A DNA stretch of 51,227 bases from NCBI GenBank assembly GCA_014534235.1, contig JACVRW010000008.1:1-51227 (forward strand). Direction: 5' to 3'. Below the pieces are notes generated by a model. That model worked only from the letters and a program-made list of their open reading frames with translations, had not been told where the DNA came from and did no database searches. Shown one piece after another: positions 1 to 8,027 of this stretch. Positions within the stretch are counted from its first letter, which is position 1, and each line of letters begins with the position of its first letter. The stretch comes from Thermoleophilaceae bacterium (GTDB lineage Bacteria > Actinomycetota > Thermoleophilia > Solirubrobacterales > Thermoleophilaceae). The position numbers and the translations under genes were made by a program.

Positions 1-1219
1 TCCCCGCAGCGGCGACCTCAGGGCTCATGTCGTGCCTCGCTCCGAACCCTTCGACCACGCGTGCCGCGGCGTCGCCGTCCAGCTTCAGCCCGCCGGCCTG
101 CGGCTCCTGGGGATCGAGGTGGCCGAGCACCACGTGCGCGTCGGTAACCGTTGGCTCGTCGCCGCCGCGGCCGTACGCCGCCGGACCCGGGTCCGCCCCT
201 GCCGAGCGCGGTCCCACGCGCAGCGCGCCGCCCTCGTCCCACCACGCGATGCTCCCGCCGCCCGCGCCGACCGTGTGCACGTCGACCATCGGCAGCGCCA
301 GCGCCCGGCCGCCCACCTCGCGGCCGGCGCCGACCGCCGCCAAGCCTCCGAACGCAACCGAGACGTCGCAGGACGTGCCGCCCATGTCGAGCCCCACGGC
401 GTCGCCGGTGCCCGCCGCCGCCGTGACGCGGGCCGCGCCCACCGCGCCACCCGCCGGCCCGGACAGCACCGTCCAGGATCCGTGGCGGGCGGCGCTCGCC
501 GCGGCCGCGGTGCCGCCGCTCGAGAGCATGACCTCGGGCTCCGGCAGGCCGGCGTCGCGCGCCCGGTCGGTCAGCCGTTCGAGGTACCCGCGCAGGAGTG
601 GGGAAAGCGCGGCATCGACGACTGTCGTCGCGCAGCGCTCGTACTCGCGGAAGACGCCGGTGGTCTCGTGCGAGGTAGAGACGTGCACACCGGGCAGGGC
701 CTCCGCGGCCACCGCGGCCGTGCGCCGCTCGTGGTCGGGGTGGAGGAACCCCCACAGGAGGCAGACCGCGATGGCCTCCGCGTCGAGTTCCGAGAGGCGG
801 GACCGGAGCGCGCCCTCGTCGAGCTGCCGCAGCATGCCGTCGGGGCCGGTGCGCTCCGGCACGGGCAAGCGCAGGTGCTGCGGGACGAGCGGCGGCGGGT
901 GGCCGGCGCACAAGCGGTAGAGCTCCGGGCGGGCCTGGCGGCCGAGCTCCTCCAGGTCCGTGAACCCCTCCGTGGCGAGGAGCGCGGTGCGCGCCACGCG
1001 TCCCTCGAGGAGGGCATTCGTGCCGACGGTCATGCCATGCACGAAGCGTTCCACTTGCCCGGCTTCGGCCTGGGCACGACTGAGAGCCTCCGCCACGGCG
1101 TCCATGACGCCCTCGGATTGGTCCGCGGGTGTGGTGGGCGCCTTCCCCGTCACGAGCCCACCGCCGGTGAGCAGCGCGGCGTCCGTGAACGTGCCTCCGA
1201 CGTCGACGCCCAGGACCAT
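1..1219 (-). CDS. hyuA: Hydantoinase A / 5-oxoprolinase family protein, N-terminal part (partial)
   Basis: Reading the minus strand from the ATG at 1219 gives an open frame of about 406 residues that runs off the left edge. It is the N-terminal part of an ATP-dependent hydantoinase/oxoprolinase A subunit, which opens hydantoin or 5-oxoproline rings. It starts VLGVDVGGTFTD, the actin-like phosphate loop, followed by VHGMTVGTNALLEG, SGPAGGAVGAARV, LDMGGTSCDVS and HTVGAGGGSIAWWD in the family order. The substrate cannot be told from sequence. A hyuB partner would be expected beyond the left edge, but this is not visible. Other frames over this region are antisense shadows caused by high GC. Confidence 0.9.
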   Translation of the reverse strand, partial: MVLGVDVGGTFTDAALLTGGGLVTGKAPTTPADQSEGVMDAVAEALSRAQAEAGQVERFVHGMTVGTNALLEGRVARTALLATEGFTDLEELGRQARPELYRLCAGHPPPLVPQHLRLPVPERTGPDGMLRQLDEGALRSRLSELDAEAIAVCLLWGFLHPDHERRTAAVAAEALPGVHVSTSHETTGVFREYERCATTVVDAALSPLLRGYLERLTDRARDAGLPEPEVMLSSGGTAAAASAARHGSWTVLSGPAGGAVGAARVTAAAGTGDAVGLDMGGTSCDVSVAFGGLAAVGAGREVGGRALALPMVDVHTVGAGGGSIAWWDEGGALRVGPRSAGADPGPAAYGRGGDEPTVTDAHVVLGHLDPQEPQAGGLKLDGDAAARVVEGFGARHDMSPEVAAAG

Positions 1220-1392
1220 GGGCGGCAAGCTAACGCGTCGCCCGGGCCGCTCGGCGCGCCGGAGTCGGACCTCGCGGAGCGCCTCGAGCACGGCGCGGGG
1301 GCGGGCGTCCCGGGGGCGCGCACGTACTCGGCGCGCGGGCTAAGCGCAGCGACCGCCGGGTAGGCCGGCCGCGGCCTCCTTGAGGTCGCCCC

Positions 1393-1812
1393 TCAGGCGG
1401 CGGCCTCGAACTCGTCCTCGAGGTGCTTGTGGGACGGGCAGTACCTGCTGCCCGGGAGCGGCAAACGCTGACAGGCCGTCCCCTTCCGGGTGCTGGCGTG
1501 GCAGGAGACGGGGCTGCCGTCGAACGTCACGCCCTGGCGGAGCTGAGCATCGACGAACTCGATCGCCAGCACCATGTGGCGTGAGCAGGTCTCGTAGACG
1601 CGCAGCTGTTCGTCGATCGGAAAGAAGCAGCGCACGTCCATGAACAGCGTCCGGATCGGATGGGCGAAGTAGTGGCGGTCGAGCGCGAGGCGCTCCATCG
1701 ACTTCTCGCAAGCACGAAGGAACCGCTGACGGGTGGCCGCCACTGGTTCCCCCCTGCAAGGAGACACCTCTGGCGCCAGCTCGCGATAGATCGAGCGACT
1801 GAACTGATACAT
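1393..1812 (-). CDS. Small hypothetical protein with C-terminal Cys/His motif
   Basis: A 139-residue protein beginning MYQFSRSIYRELAPEV. I do not recognise a named family. The C-terminus carries C104-x9-C114-x10-C125-x2-H128, ending in the YCPSH pattern, which looks like a small zinc-binding module. The rest is probably mixed helical. Codon use matches its neighbours. It appears monocistronic, with its own upstream region (1813-1990) that contains overlapping palindromes, so it may be controlled by a repressor. Function unknown; a DNA- or RNA-binding role is only a guess from the Cys/His cluster. Confidence 0.7.
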   Translation of the reverse strand: MYQFSRSIYRELAPEVSPCRGEPVAATRQRFLRACEKSMERLALDRHYFAHPIRTLFMDVRCFFPIDEQLRVYETCSRHMVLAIEFVDAQLRQGVTFDGSPVSCHASTRKGTACQRLPLPGSRYCPSHKHLEDEFEAAA

Positions 1813-1903
1813 CCCGCTTCCTTAGCCCCCGTTGCTGCGGCCGCCGTCGGCCCAGCGGTGAGAACCCACTCCTACCCAATAACGCCGAAACCGCCGTTAA
1901 GTT

Positions 1904-1929
1904 TTGGTTAGACCAACTGACTGGTCAGT
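1904..1929. promoter_or_regulatory. Overlapping palindromes, candidate repressor operator
   Basis: Two inverted repeats share bases: TTGGT-TAG-ACCAA (1904-1916) and ACTGAC-TG-GTCAGT (1916-1929). The second resembles operators bound by TetR-family repressors. They lie upstream of the minus-strand gene starting at 1812 and just past the end of the flavin reductase gene. The stretch is AT-richer than its surroundings, as expected of a promoter. No TetR gene is present in the window. Confidence 0.45.
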
Positions 1930-2013
1930 CAGCTCGCACGGACGCTGAACGTATAAGGCATCGGCTCGCCGTCCAGCCGCAAACGACCAGTGACGGAGCG
2001 CCGGTGGGCGCGG

Positions 2014-2517
2014 CTACTCGGTCTCGCGCCGCAGCAACCAGTCCATCCGCCGGCGCGCGTAGAGAAGCGGCTCGCCGTGCTCGAGCCGGCCGCCCTCGAG
2101 GTCGCCGATCAGGACGGTGTGGTCGTAGCGGGCGAAGTTCGCGGAGCGACGGCAACGGAGGTACGCGAGCGTCCCCGCGAGCTCTGGGACGTCGCCGTCC
2201 CAGCTCCAGTCGAGGCCGCCGAACTTGTCCTCCGCCCGGCGGTCCGCGAACCGGTGCGCCAGCGAGAGCTCGTCGGAACGCAGGATGTGGACGCCGAAGC
2301 GGCGTGCGCAGGCAAGCGCGTCATGGCACCGCGAGACGTGCGCGACCGACACGAGAAGCGACGGCGGGTGCGCGCTGTAGGAGGTGACCGCCGTCACGGC
2401 GAGCCCGCAGGGACGGCCGTCGGGCTTGCGCGCCGTGATCACGGCGACGCCCGAGGCCAGTGACGTCATGGCCTCGACGAAGAGCTCGTGAAGACGGTCG
2501 TCCGTCGTCATTCCCAT
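2014..2517 (-). CDS. Flavin reductase (FMN-binding split-barrel) domain protein
   Basis: A 167-residue protein of the flavin reductase-like family, which reduces FMN/FAD with NAD(P)H or binds FMN to serve a partner monooxygenase. Family signs: an N-terminal helix ([22 protein letters not shown]), the strand-turn [35 protein letters not shown], and a C-terminal [24 protein letters not shown]. The start is ATG 2517 or ATG 2511; both lie on top of the stop codon of the nadB remnant, so the two genes were once translationally coupled. Unlike nadB, this frame is intact. Its partner enzyme is not visible. Confidence 0.88.
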   Translation of the reverse strand: MGMTTDDRLHELFVEAMTSLASGVAVITARKPDGRPCGLAVTAVTSYSAHPPSLLVSVAHVSRCHDALACARRFGVHILRSDELSLAHRFADRRAEDKFGGLDWSWDGDVPELAGTLAYLRCRRSANFARYDHTVLIGDLEGGRLEHGEPLLYARRRMDWLLRRETE

Positions 2518-3590
2518 GGCTCGAACCGCGGCCCGCCGTTCGCGGCCACCAGGGTATGCATGCCGTTGAGTGCCGGGTCGCTCATCGGATGGTCCATGCG
2601 CTGGGGGGCGCCGCGGCTCTCCTCGCGGAGGAGGCAGGACGCAGCGATCAGGCGCGCGAGACGGGTCCTCGAGGAGGCGGGCCAGCCCGGCGGGGTCTCG
2701 CCGGAGGCCCGCGTAACGCCACAGCGCGGCGCGGGTCGGGTCGGTCGCCACCGTCGTGAGCGGCTCGTCGCTCGGCGCGGCGCCGGCCGCCGGCTCGGGC
2801 TCGTCACAGGCGGCCAGCACGGCCCGGCGACCGAAGACGAAGCACTCGGCCAGCGAGTTGGACGCGAGCCGGTGGCGCCGTGCAGCCCCGTGCAGGAGCT
2901 CTCGCCGACCACATAGAGGCCGGGAAGGGACGAGCGGCCGTCGAGGTTCGTGGCGACCCCGCCCATCGTGTAGTGCGCCGCCGGAGCCACCGGGACGAGC
3001 TCCCACAGTGCGGCCATGCCGCCCGTGGCCAGGATCACCGCCCGGGCCAGCACGGAGACCGGGTCGGCGCGCCTCGGCCTCGCAGCGAGGCCGGCGCAGC
3101 GGCCGTCATGGGTAGCGAGCGACGCCGCGACGAGCGGGCACCTCGACGCGAGCGGGGGTGGCGGCCAGCGCGGACAGCTCGCGGGTGATCCGCATGCCCG
3201 TGGCGGCGCCGTCCGCGTGCACGATGGGCGCCGCGAGTGACCGCCCTCGAGGGCGAGGATCAGGTTCCGGCGGCGGTCGGCGTCGAACTGGACGCCGAGG
3301 TCCTCCAGGCCCCGGACGCGCGCGGGAGACTCCTCGCACAGCACCCGGGCGGCGCTGACGCGTCCCGCCCCGCGCCCGGCTTCGAGCGTGTCCTCGAGGT
3401 GGCGCAGCGGCGAGTCGTCGGCGGCCAGCGCCGCGGCGATACCACCCTGCGCCCAGTAGCTGGCGGTCTGCGCCAGCGGTGAGCGACTGACGAGAGCCAC
3501 GCGAGCGCCCGCTCCCGCCGCGACCAGCGCGGCGTACAAGCCGGCGGCGCCGGCCCCGACAACTGCGACGTCGGTGCGCAGGGGCTCGCG
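2508..3590 (-). pseudogene. nadB: L-aspartate oxidase (NadB) remnant, frameshifted and internally deleted
   Basis: NadB oxidises L-aspartate to iminoaspartate in de novo NAD synthesis. Its pieces are present in order on the minus strand but not in one frame: [12 protein letters not shown] (FAD loop), [31 protein letters not shown] (second frame), [23 protein letters not shown] and [33 protein letters not shown] follows in another frame after a one-base loss near 2872, then LREESRGAP near the end. ILATGG runs almost directly into [13 protein letters not shown], so well over 100 residues normally between them are missing. No ATG, GTG or TTG precedes the FAD motif. Missing sequence and absent start favour true decay over simple read error. 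Confidence 0.85.
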
Positions 3591-3597
3591 CGGGATG

Positions 3598-3618
3598 GCG
3601 CCGGTACGGTACCGGCGC
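3598..3618. promoter_or_regulatory. Perfect inverted repeat abutting the deacetylase start codon
   Basis: Arms GCGCCGGTAC (3598-3607) and GTACCGGCGC (3609-3618) flank a single G, giving 10 perfect base pairs. It ends two bases before the GTG start at 3621 and sits where the start of the divergent nadB remnant would be. It could be an operator shared by the two genes or an RNA hairpin at the start codon. Confidence 0.5.
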
Positions 3619-3620
3619 GC

Positions 3621-4622
3621 GTGCCCGTCTACCTACGCCATCCATCGTCGCTCCAGCACGACACGGGCTACGGGCACCCGGAGCGGGCGGAGCGGATCAT
3701 GGCGCTGGAAGCCGAGCTCGAGCGGCGGGGCTGGCTCGGCTGGGAGCGCCGCGAGGCGCCTCGGGCGTCGGAGGAGCAGCTGCTCGCGGTGCACACCCGC
3801 TCGCACGTCGAGGCGGTTCGCGAGCTGAGCGCGCGGGCCGGCGCGTTCGACCTCGATACGCCCGTCAGCGAGGGATCGTGGGACGCCGCGCTGCGCGCCG
3901 CGGGCGGCGCCTGCGCGATGGTTGATGCGCTGCTCGCCGGGGGCGAGCGGGTCGGCCTCGCGGCGCTGCGCCCTCCGGGGCACCACGCCGAACGCGCCCG
4001 CGCCATGGGGTTCTGCCTGTTCTCGAACGTGGCGGTTGCCGCGCGCCACGCGATCGACGCGCTGGGCGTGGATCGCGTGTTCGTGCTCGACTGGGACGTG
4101 CACCACGGAAACGGGACCAACGCGATCTTCCGCGAATCACGCGAGGTCCTGTTCGCCAGCATCCACCAGTACCCGTTCTACCCCGGAACGGGGCCGCTCT
4201 CGGACGTGGGGTCGGGGCCGGGGGAGGGCTTCTCGATCAACCTGCCGGTGCCGGCGGGCAGCGGCGAGGACGTCTTCCTGTCGCTCGTCGAGCACGTGGC
4301 CGCTCCCGCCGCGCGGCACTTTGCGCCCGATCTGGTCCTGATCTCGGCGGGGTTCGACGCCCACCGCGCCGATCCCATCGGAGGTTGCACGCTTGAGACG
4401 TCGTCGTACGCGGAGCTGTCCCGGCACGTTCGCGCCGTCGCGGACGAGCTCGAGGTGCCTATCGGAGCGGTCCTCGAGGGTGGCTACGACCTCGAGGCGC
4501 TGGCCGGCTCGGTGGCCGTCACGATGGAGGCGCTCGCGGACGGCGGCGCGCCCCGGTCGGTCGAGCGACATGGCGTCGCGGAGGTGGCGGCCGGGAAGCT
4601 CGGACGGTACTGGGAGCTCTGA
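3621..4622 (+). CDS. Histone deacetylase family protein (acetylpolyamine amidohydrolase-like)
   Basis: A 333-residue zinc amidohydrolase of the arginase/deacetylase fold; bacterial members remove acetyl groups from polyamines, small molecules or lysines. Visible motifs: RPPGHHA (H121-H122, catalytic dyad), [10 protein letters not shown] (D159 and H161 as zinc ligands), SAGFDAH (D246, third zinc ligand) and EGGYD near the C-terminus (catalytic Tyr side). Length is normal for the bacterial class II-like group. GTG start follows a perfect palindrome with no clear ribosome site, so translation may be leaderless. It is divergent from the decayed nadB and convergent with the glycosyltransferase. 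The true substrate cannot be assigned. Confidence 0.92.
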   Translation: MPVYLRHPSSLQHDTGYGHPERAERIMALEAELERRGWLGWERREAPRASEEQLLAVHTRSHVEAVRELSARAGAFDLDTPVSEGSWDAALRAAGGACAMVDALLAGGERVGLAALRPPGHHAERARAMGFCLFSNVAVAARHAIDALGVDRVFVLDWDVHHGNGTNAIFRESREVLFASIHQYPFYPGTGPLSDVGSGPGEGFSINLPVPAGSGEDVFLSLVEHVAAPAARHFAPDLVLISAGFDAHRADPIGGCTLETSSYAELSRHVRAVADELEVPIGAVLEGGYDLEALAGSVAVTMEALADGGAPRSVERHGVAEVAAGKLGRYWEL

Positions 4623-4635
4623 CTCGGCGCCGCGC

Positions 4636-5622
4636 TCAGCCTGTCAGGGCCTCCTCGACCACGCGCTGTATGCCCCGGCGACGCCGCTCGATCGGAAAGC
4701 GCGTGAGGATTCGCTCGCGCGCTCGCCGCGCCACATCCGGGCCGAGCCCGAGCGCGCGCCTGACCCCGGCGGCCACCTCGGCGGGACGCTGGGACTCGAT
4801 CAGCACGCCCGCGTCGCCCACGACCTCGGGCATGGCGGTCGCGTTCATCACCACCGGCACGCACCCGGCGAGCATCGCCTCCGCCACGGCGAGTCCGAAG
4901 CCCTCGTGCCGTGACGCCTGCACGTAGACGGCGGCGCGCCGGTAGCGGGCGTGCAGCTCGGCATCCGGGAGCCAGCCCGTGAACTGGACGTTCACGGGAG
5001 CCGCCGCGCGCAGCTCGTCGATCGCGTCGTCGAGCCACTTGCCGACGAAGACGAACCGGACGCTGGGCAGCTCCGCGGCCGCCCGCACGAACGGGAGCTG
5101 GCCCTTCTGCACGAGCGTCGTGCGGTTGACGGCGCCGACCGTGAGCGCCTCGCGCTCCTTCGCGCCGGGCCGCTCGCCGAACGGATCGGGCACGCCGAGG
5201 TGGAGGACCGTCACGCGTCTCCGCTGGATCGGTGTGTTGCGCTCGATCTCGCTCAGGCTGTAGTGCGAGTGCGTTACCAGCCGGCGGGCGCGGCGCATGA
5301 TCCAGCGGCTCGCCCAGCGGCGCAGGCCGCCCTGTTGGTAGCCATAGCCGATGTCGGGCATGTTCGCCGTGTCGAAGCCGCCGACGATTAGCACGGACGG
5401 CTTGCGCAGGAGCCACGCCAGGGTGATCGGGAAGAAGGTGTGCCAGGAGGCAAACCATCCGAACACCACGTCCGCGCGGAGGACGCCTCCCACCACCGCG
5501 ATGGGGTTCGGCACGCGGCCCGGCTGGTAGAGGTCCTCGACCTCGTAGCGCTCAGACAGGATCTGCCGATCGATCGCCACGAAGCTGGCCTGGCTGTTGT
5601 GGACGAAGAGGAGGCGCGTCAC
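4636..5622 (-). CDS. Glycosyltransferase family 4 (group 1)
   Basis: A 328-residue GT-B glycosyltransferase. The GTG at 5622 overlaps the stop of asnB by four bases (GTGA), and the protein begins VTRLLFVHNSQASFV. The C-terminal half carries the donor-binding signature: TVGAVNRTTLVQKGQ, FVFVGKWLDDA, then the acidic SRHEGFGLAVAEAMLAGCVPVV and MPEVVGDAGVL. It probably transfers a sugar from a nucleotide-sugar donor to a surface glycan. Coupling to an asparagine synthase is typical of polysaccharide or exopolymer loci. A longer upstream extension in this frame overlaps asnB and is rejected. Confidence 0.9.
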   Translation of the reverse strand: MTRLLFVHNSQASFVAIDRQILSERYEVEDLYQPGRVPNPIAVVGGVLRADVVFGWFASWHTFFPITLAWLLRKPSVLIVGGFDTANMPDIGYGYQQGGLRRWASRWIMRRARRLVTHSHYSLSEIERNTPIQRRRVTVLHLGVPDPFGERPGAKEREALTVGAVNRTTLVQKGQLPFVRAAAELPSVRFVFVGKWLDDAIDELRAAAPVNVQFTGWLPDAELHARYRRAAVYVQASRHEGFGLAVAEAMLAGCVPVVMNATAMPEVVGDAGVLIESQRPAEVAAGVRRALGLGPDVARRARERILTRFPIERRRRGIQRVVEEALTG

Positions 5623-7616
5623 GCCCCTACCGTCTCGGGCACCTCGACGAACGCTGCGTGCCACTCGGACAGCTCGAGCAGGCAGTAGAGGATGCTCTTG
5701 TGGTCCGCGCGACCGCGGCGGTGCTCGTCCACCAGGCGAGCTACCGCCGCGGGGTCGACCAGGTCGGCGAGCTCCGAGCGTGAGGCGTAGCGCCGCTCGA
5801 CCTCCTGGCCGAGGGATTGGCGAAGCCAGCCGTCGTAGGGGGTGGAGAAGCCGTGCTTCGGGCGGTCGGCGATCCCCGCCGGGAGGAGCTGCTCCATCGC
5901 CATGCGGTGGAGCCGCTTGCCGGCTCTGGGGCGGACCCGCTGACGCGCGGGGATCCGCTCGACGAAGCGCATCAGCTCGAGGTCGAGGAACGGCACACGC
6001 AGCTCTAGGCCGGCGGCCATGGACATCTTGTCGTTGCACAGAAGGATGCCGTCCGGCAGGAACATGCGGGTGTCCAGGTAGAGCGCCTGGTCGAGCAGGT
6101 TACGGCCGCCGACGTCGCGGAGCACGTCCCGGGCCGCCGCGAGACGCTCCTCCTGGGCCAGCCCTGCGGTCACGACGGCCGCCGCCCGGCCGCCTTTCGT
6201 CCCGTCCTGTGAGCCGGCCTGAGCCTCGGACGGCGCCCGGCCGGCGTCCGCTCGGTGCCGCAGTCGTCCGCCGCGGCCCCTCCCGTCGCGTCGGAGCAGC
6301 GCCACCCGCACCGGCTCGTCGGTGATCTCGACGAGCCGCAGCAGCCGCTCCGCCTCGCCCCGGCCACCCAGGAGGTGCGCGGTGCGCCGCGCGCGGGCGG
6401 CGCGGGGGAGAGCCCGGGCCAGCGCGGCCGCCGGCGCGGCCGCCGCCGCTGGGACGAGCCTTGCTCGGCGGAGCAGCGCCGCCGCCTGGTGGCGGCCGTA
6501 GCCGCCGTGCGGCTCGTCGGCGCCCTGGCCGGCGAGCACGACCTTCACTCGCTCGGCCGCGAAGCGCGACAGCTGGAGAAGCGCCGGTGCGCTCGGGATG
6601 CCGCATGGCTCCTCGAGCCGCGGGATGCAGCGGGTCAGCTCGGCAAGGAAGTCGGTCTCGGTCATGACCGTGGCGTGATGCTCCGTGCCGATCAGGCGTG
6701 CGCTCTCGGCGGCGTACTCGCGCTCGTCGAGGGTCGGCCCGTGGCCGGGGAAGCCGATCGTGAACGTGCTCGGCGGCGCACTCGAGCGGAGTGCCATGGC
6801 GGCGACGACGGCGGCCGAATCCACCCCTCCGGAGAGGAAGGCGCCATACGGAACGTCTGACATCATCTGGCGCTCGACTGCGTCGACGAAGCGCTCGGCG
6901 AGCTGCCTCGCTAACTCGTCGTCGGCGAGATCGGCGTATGGGCTTCCGGGCGCCTCGCGCCAGCTCTCGATCCGTGGCGCGGCGTGCTCCTCGGCCACCA
7001 GCGTGGACGCCGGCGGCAGCTTTGAGATTCCCTCGAACAGCGTGCGCGGCGCGGGTACGAAGCGGCAAGCCAGGTAGTGGTCGAGCGCGACGCGATCGAC
7101 CCCTGGGCGCACGACGCCGGCCGCGAGAAGTGCGCCGATCTCCGACGCGAGCGCAACTCGGCGACCGTCGCTCCACCAGTAGAGAGGCTTCACACCGAAC
7201 TGGTCACGGGCGGCGAAGAGCCGGCGCCGGCGTTCGTCCCAGAGGGCAAACGCGAAGATGCCGTTCAGCCGCCGGACGCAGTCGACGCCGTGCTGCTCAT
7301 AGGCATGCACCACGACCTCGCTGTCCGAGTGGGTGGCGAACCGGTGCCCGCGTTCCTCGAGGCCGGCGCGGAGCTCGCGGTGGTTGTAGATCTCGCCGTT
7401 GACGATCGCGGTGATCTGCCGGTCCTCCGAGTCGAGCGGCTGGTCACCGCCTTGCACGTCGATGATCGCCAGTCGGGTGTGGGCCAGCGTGACCGGCCCG
7501 ATTCGCCTGACGGCGTCACCGTCGGGACCACGGTGGCGTAACGCCTCGACGACCCGCTGCGCGCACTCGGTCCCCGTCGCGCCGGCCGGATCGAGGATGG
7601 CTCCGATCCCACACAC
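5619..7616 (-). CDS. asnB: Asparagine synthase (glutamine-hydrolysing), AsnB type
   Basis: 665 residues. The N-terminal class II amidotransferase starts MCGIGAI with Cys2 as nucleophile and keeps RHRGPDG, NGEIYNH and SDSEV. The C-terminal synthetase has the ATP pyrophosphatase loop SGGVDS (262-267) and GQGADEPHGGYGRH. The protein would convert Asp to Asn, or amidate another substrate, using Gln and ATP. Between about residues 430 and 490 it carries a low-complexity Arg/Gly/Ala-rich stretch that I cannot align to the family; near the end MSMAAGLELRVPFLD is normal again. Upstream 7617-7733 is shared with the divergent pilin gene. Confidence 0.93.
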   Translation of the reverse strand: MCGIGAILDPAGATGTECAQRVVEALRHRGPDGDAVRRIGPVTLAHTRLAIIDVQGGDQPLDSEDRQITAIVNGEIYNHRELRAGLEERGHRFATHSDSEVVVHAYEQHGVDCVRRLNGIFAFALWDERRRRLFAARDQFGVKPLYWWSDGRRVALASEIGALLAAGVVRPGVDRVALDHYLACRFVPAPRTLFEGISKLPPASTLVAEEHAAPRIESWREAPGSPYADLADDELARQLAERFVDAVERQMMSDVPYGAFLSGGVDSAAVVAAMALRSSAPPSTFTIGFPGHGPTLDEREYAAESARLIGTEHHATVMTETDFLAELTRCIPRLEEPCGIPSAPALLQLSRFAAERVKVVLAGQGADEPHGGYGRHQAAALLRRARLVPAAAAAPAAALARALPRAARARRTAHLLGGRGEAERLLRLVEITDEPVRVALLRRDGRGRGGRLRHRADAGRAPSEAQAGSQDGTKGGRAAAVVTAGLAQEERLAAARDVLRDVGGRNLLDQALYLDTRMFLPDGILLCNDKMSMAAGLELRVPFLDLELMRFVERIPARQRVRPRAGKRLHRMAMEQLLPAGIADRPKHGFSTPYDGWLRQSLGQEVERRYASRSELADLVDPAAVARLVDEHRRGRADHKSILYCLLELSEWHAAFVEVPETVGA

Positions 7617-7733
7617 GCGGCCGGATCATGGCACGGCGCTCTCCCGTAACGCACTTGTCACGCCCGCGTCTGGAGCCGTGCGTCGAGACGGCGGAGCATC
7701 GGCCTCGCCCAATCAATCCAAGGAGGTCGAGGG

Positions 7734-7952
7734 ATGTACCGCTTGATGGGACGCATGCACGCCGGCCTGCTCGCGCTCCGCCGCGACGCCGGTCAGGGCA
7801 CGGTCGAATACGTCGCGCTTATCCTGCTGGTGGCGCTCGTCATGGCCGGCGTGATCGCGGCGATGAAGGGCTTCCGAACCGACGAGGGCAAGGAGCTCGG
7901 CGACGTGATCATCGGGAAGATCAAGGAGGCGGTCCGGAAGGTGCAGTTCTAG
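7734..7952 (+). CDS. Flp/Fap-type pilin
   Basis: A 72-residue class III (Flp) prepilin. The leader ends in G20, followed by Q21-G-T-V-E25-Y, giving the conserved Glu at mature position 5, then a hydrophobic spine (VALILLVALVMAGVIAAM). A strong ribosome site, AAGGAGG, lies at 7720-7726 ahead of the ATG. No tad/cpa assembly genes are nearby, so processing and export would rely on genes elsewhere. Its last codons and stop (V-Q-F-stop) form the left copy of a 13-bp direct repeat that recurs beside an integrase relic. Confidence 0.9.
   Translation: MYRLMGRMHAGLLALRRDAGQGTVEYVALILLVALVMAGVIAAMKGFRTDEGKELGDVIIGKIKEAVRKVQF
7940..7952 (+). repeat. Left copy of 13-bp direct repeat (putative attL)
   Basis: GGTGCAGTTCTAG covers the last three codons and stop of the pilin gene. 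The identical 13 bases recur at 14885-14897 directly after the integrase remnant. Downstream bases are also similar when one gap is allowed (GGCGATGC against GGCGACGC). This is the pattern left when an integrase inserts an element into the 3' end of a gene and restores the end. Confidence 0.5.
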
Positions 7953-8006
7953 AGGCGATGCGCTAGGTAAGCGATTCCGCTTGCAGAGCGGAACGAAGAC
8001 TCGCCT
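7953..8006 (+). other. Branched, tRNA-like inverted repeats next to the putative attL
   Basis: An outer stem AGGCGA (7953-7958) with TCGCCT (8001-8006) encloses two hairpins: CGCT-AGGTA-AGCG (7961-7973) and TTCCGCT-TGCAG-AGCGGAA (7975-7993). The second loop contains GCA, as in a Cys tRNA, but there is no T-arm and no 3' half, so it is not called a tRNA. It could be a terminator for the pilin gene, a tRNA relic or a recombination-site structure. Confidence 0.35.
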
Positions 8007-8027
8007 CGACCCGTCTCGACCCGCCGT

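Noticed and set aside
7953-8006. Cys tRNA suggested by a GCA-containing loop and closing stem
   Set aside because: No T-arm, no proper variable region and a misfit anticodon stem; kept only as a structured region.
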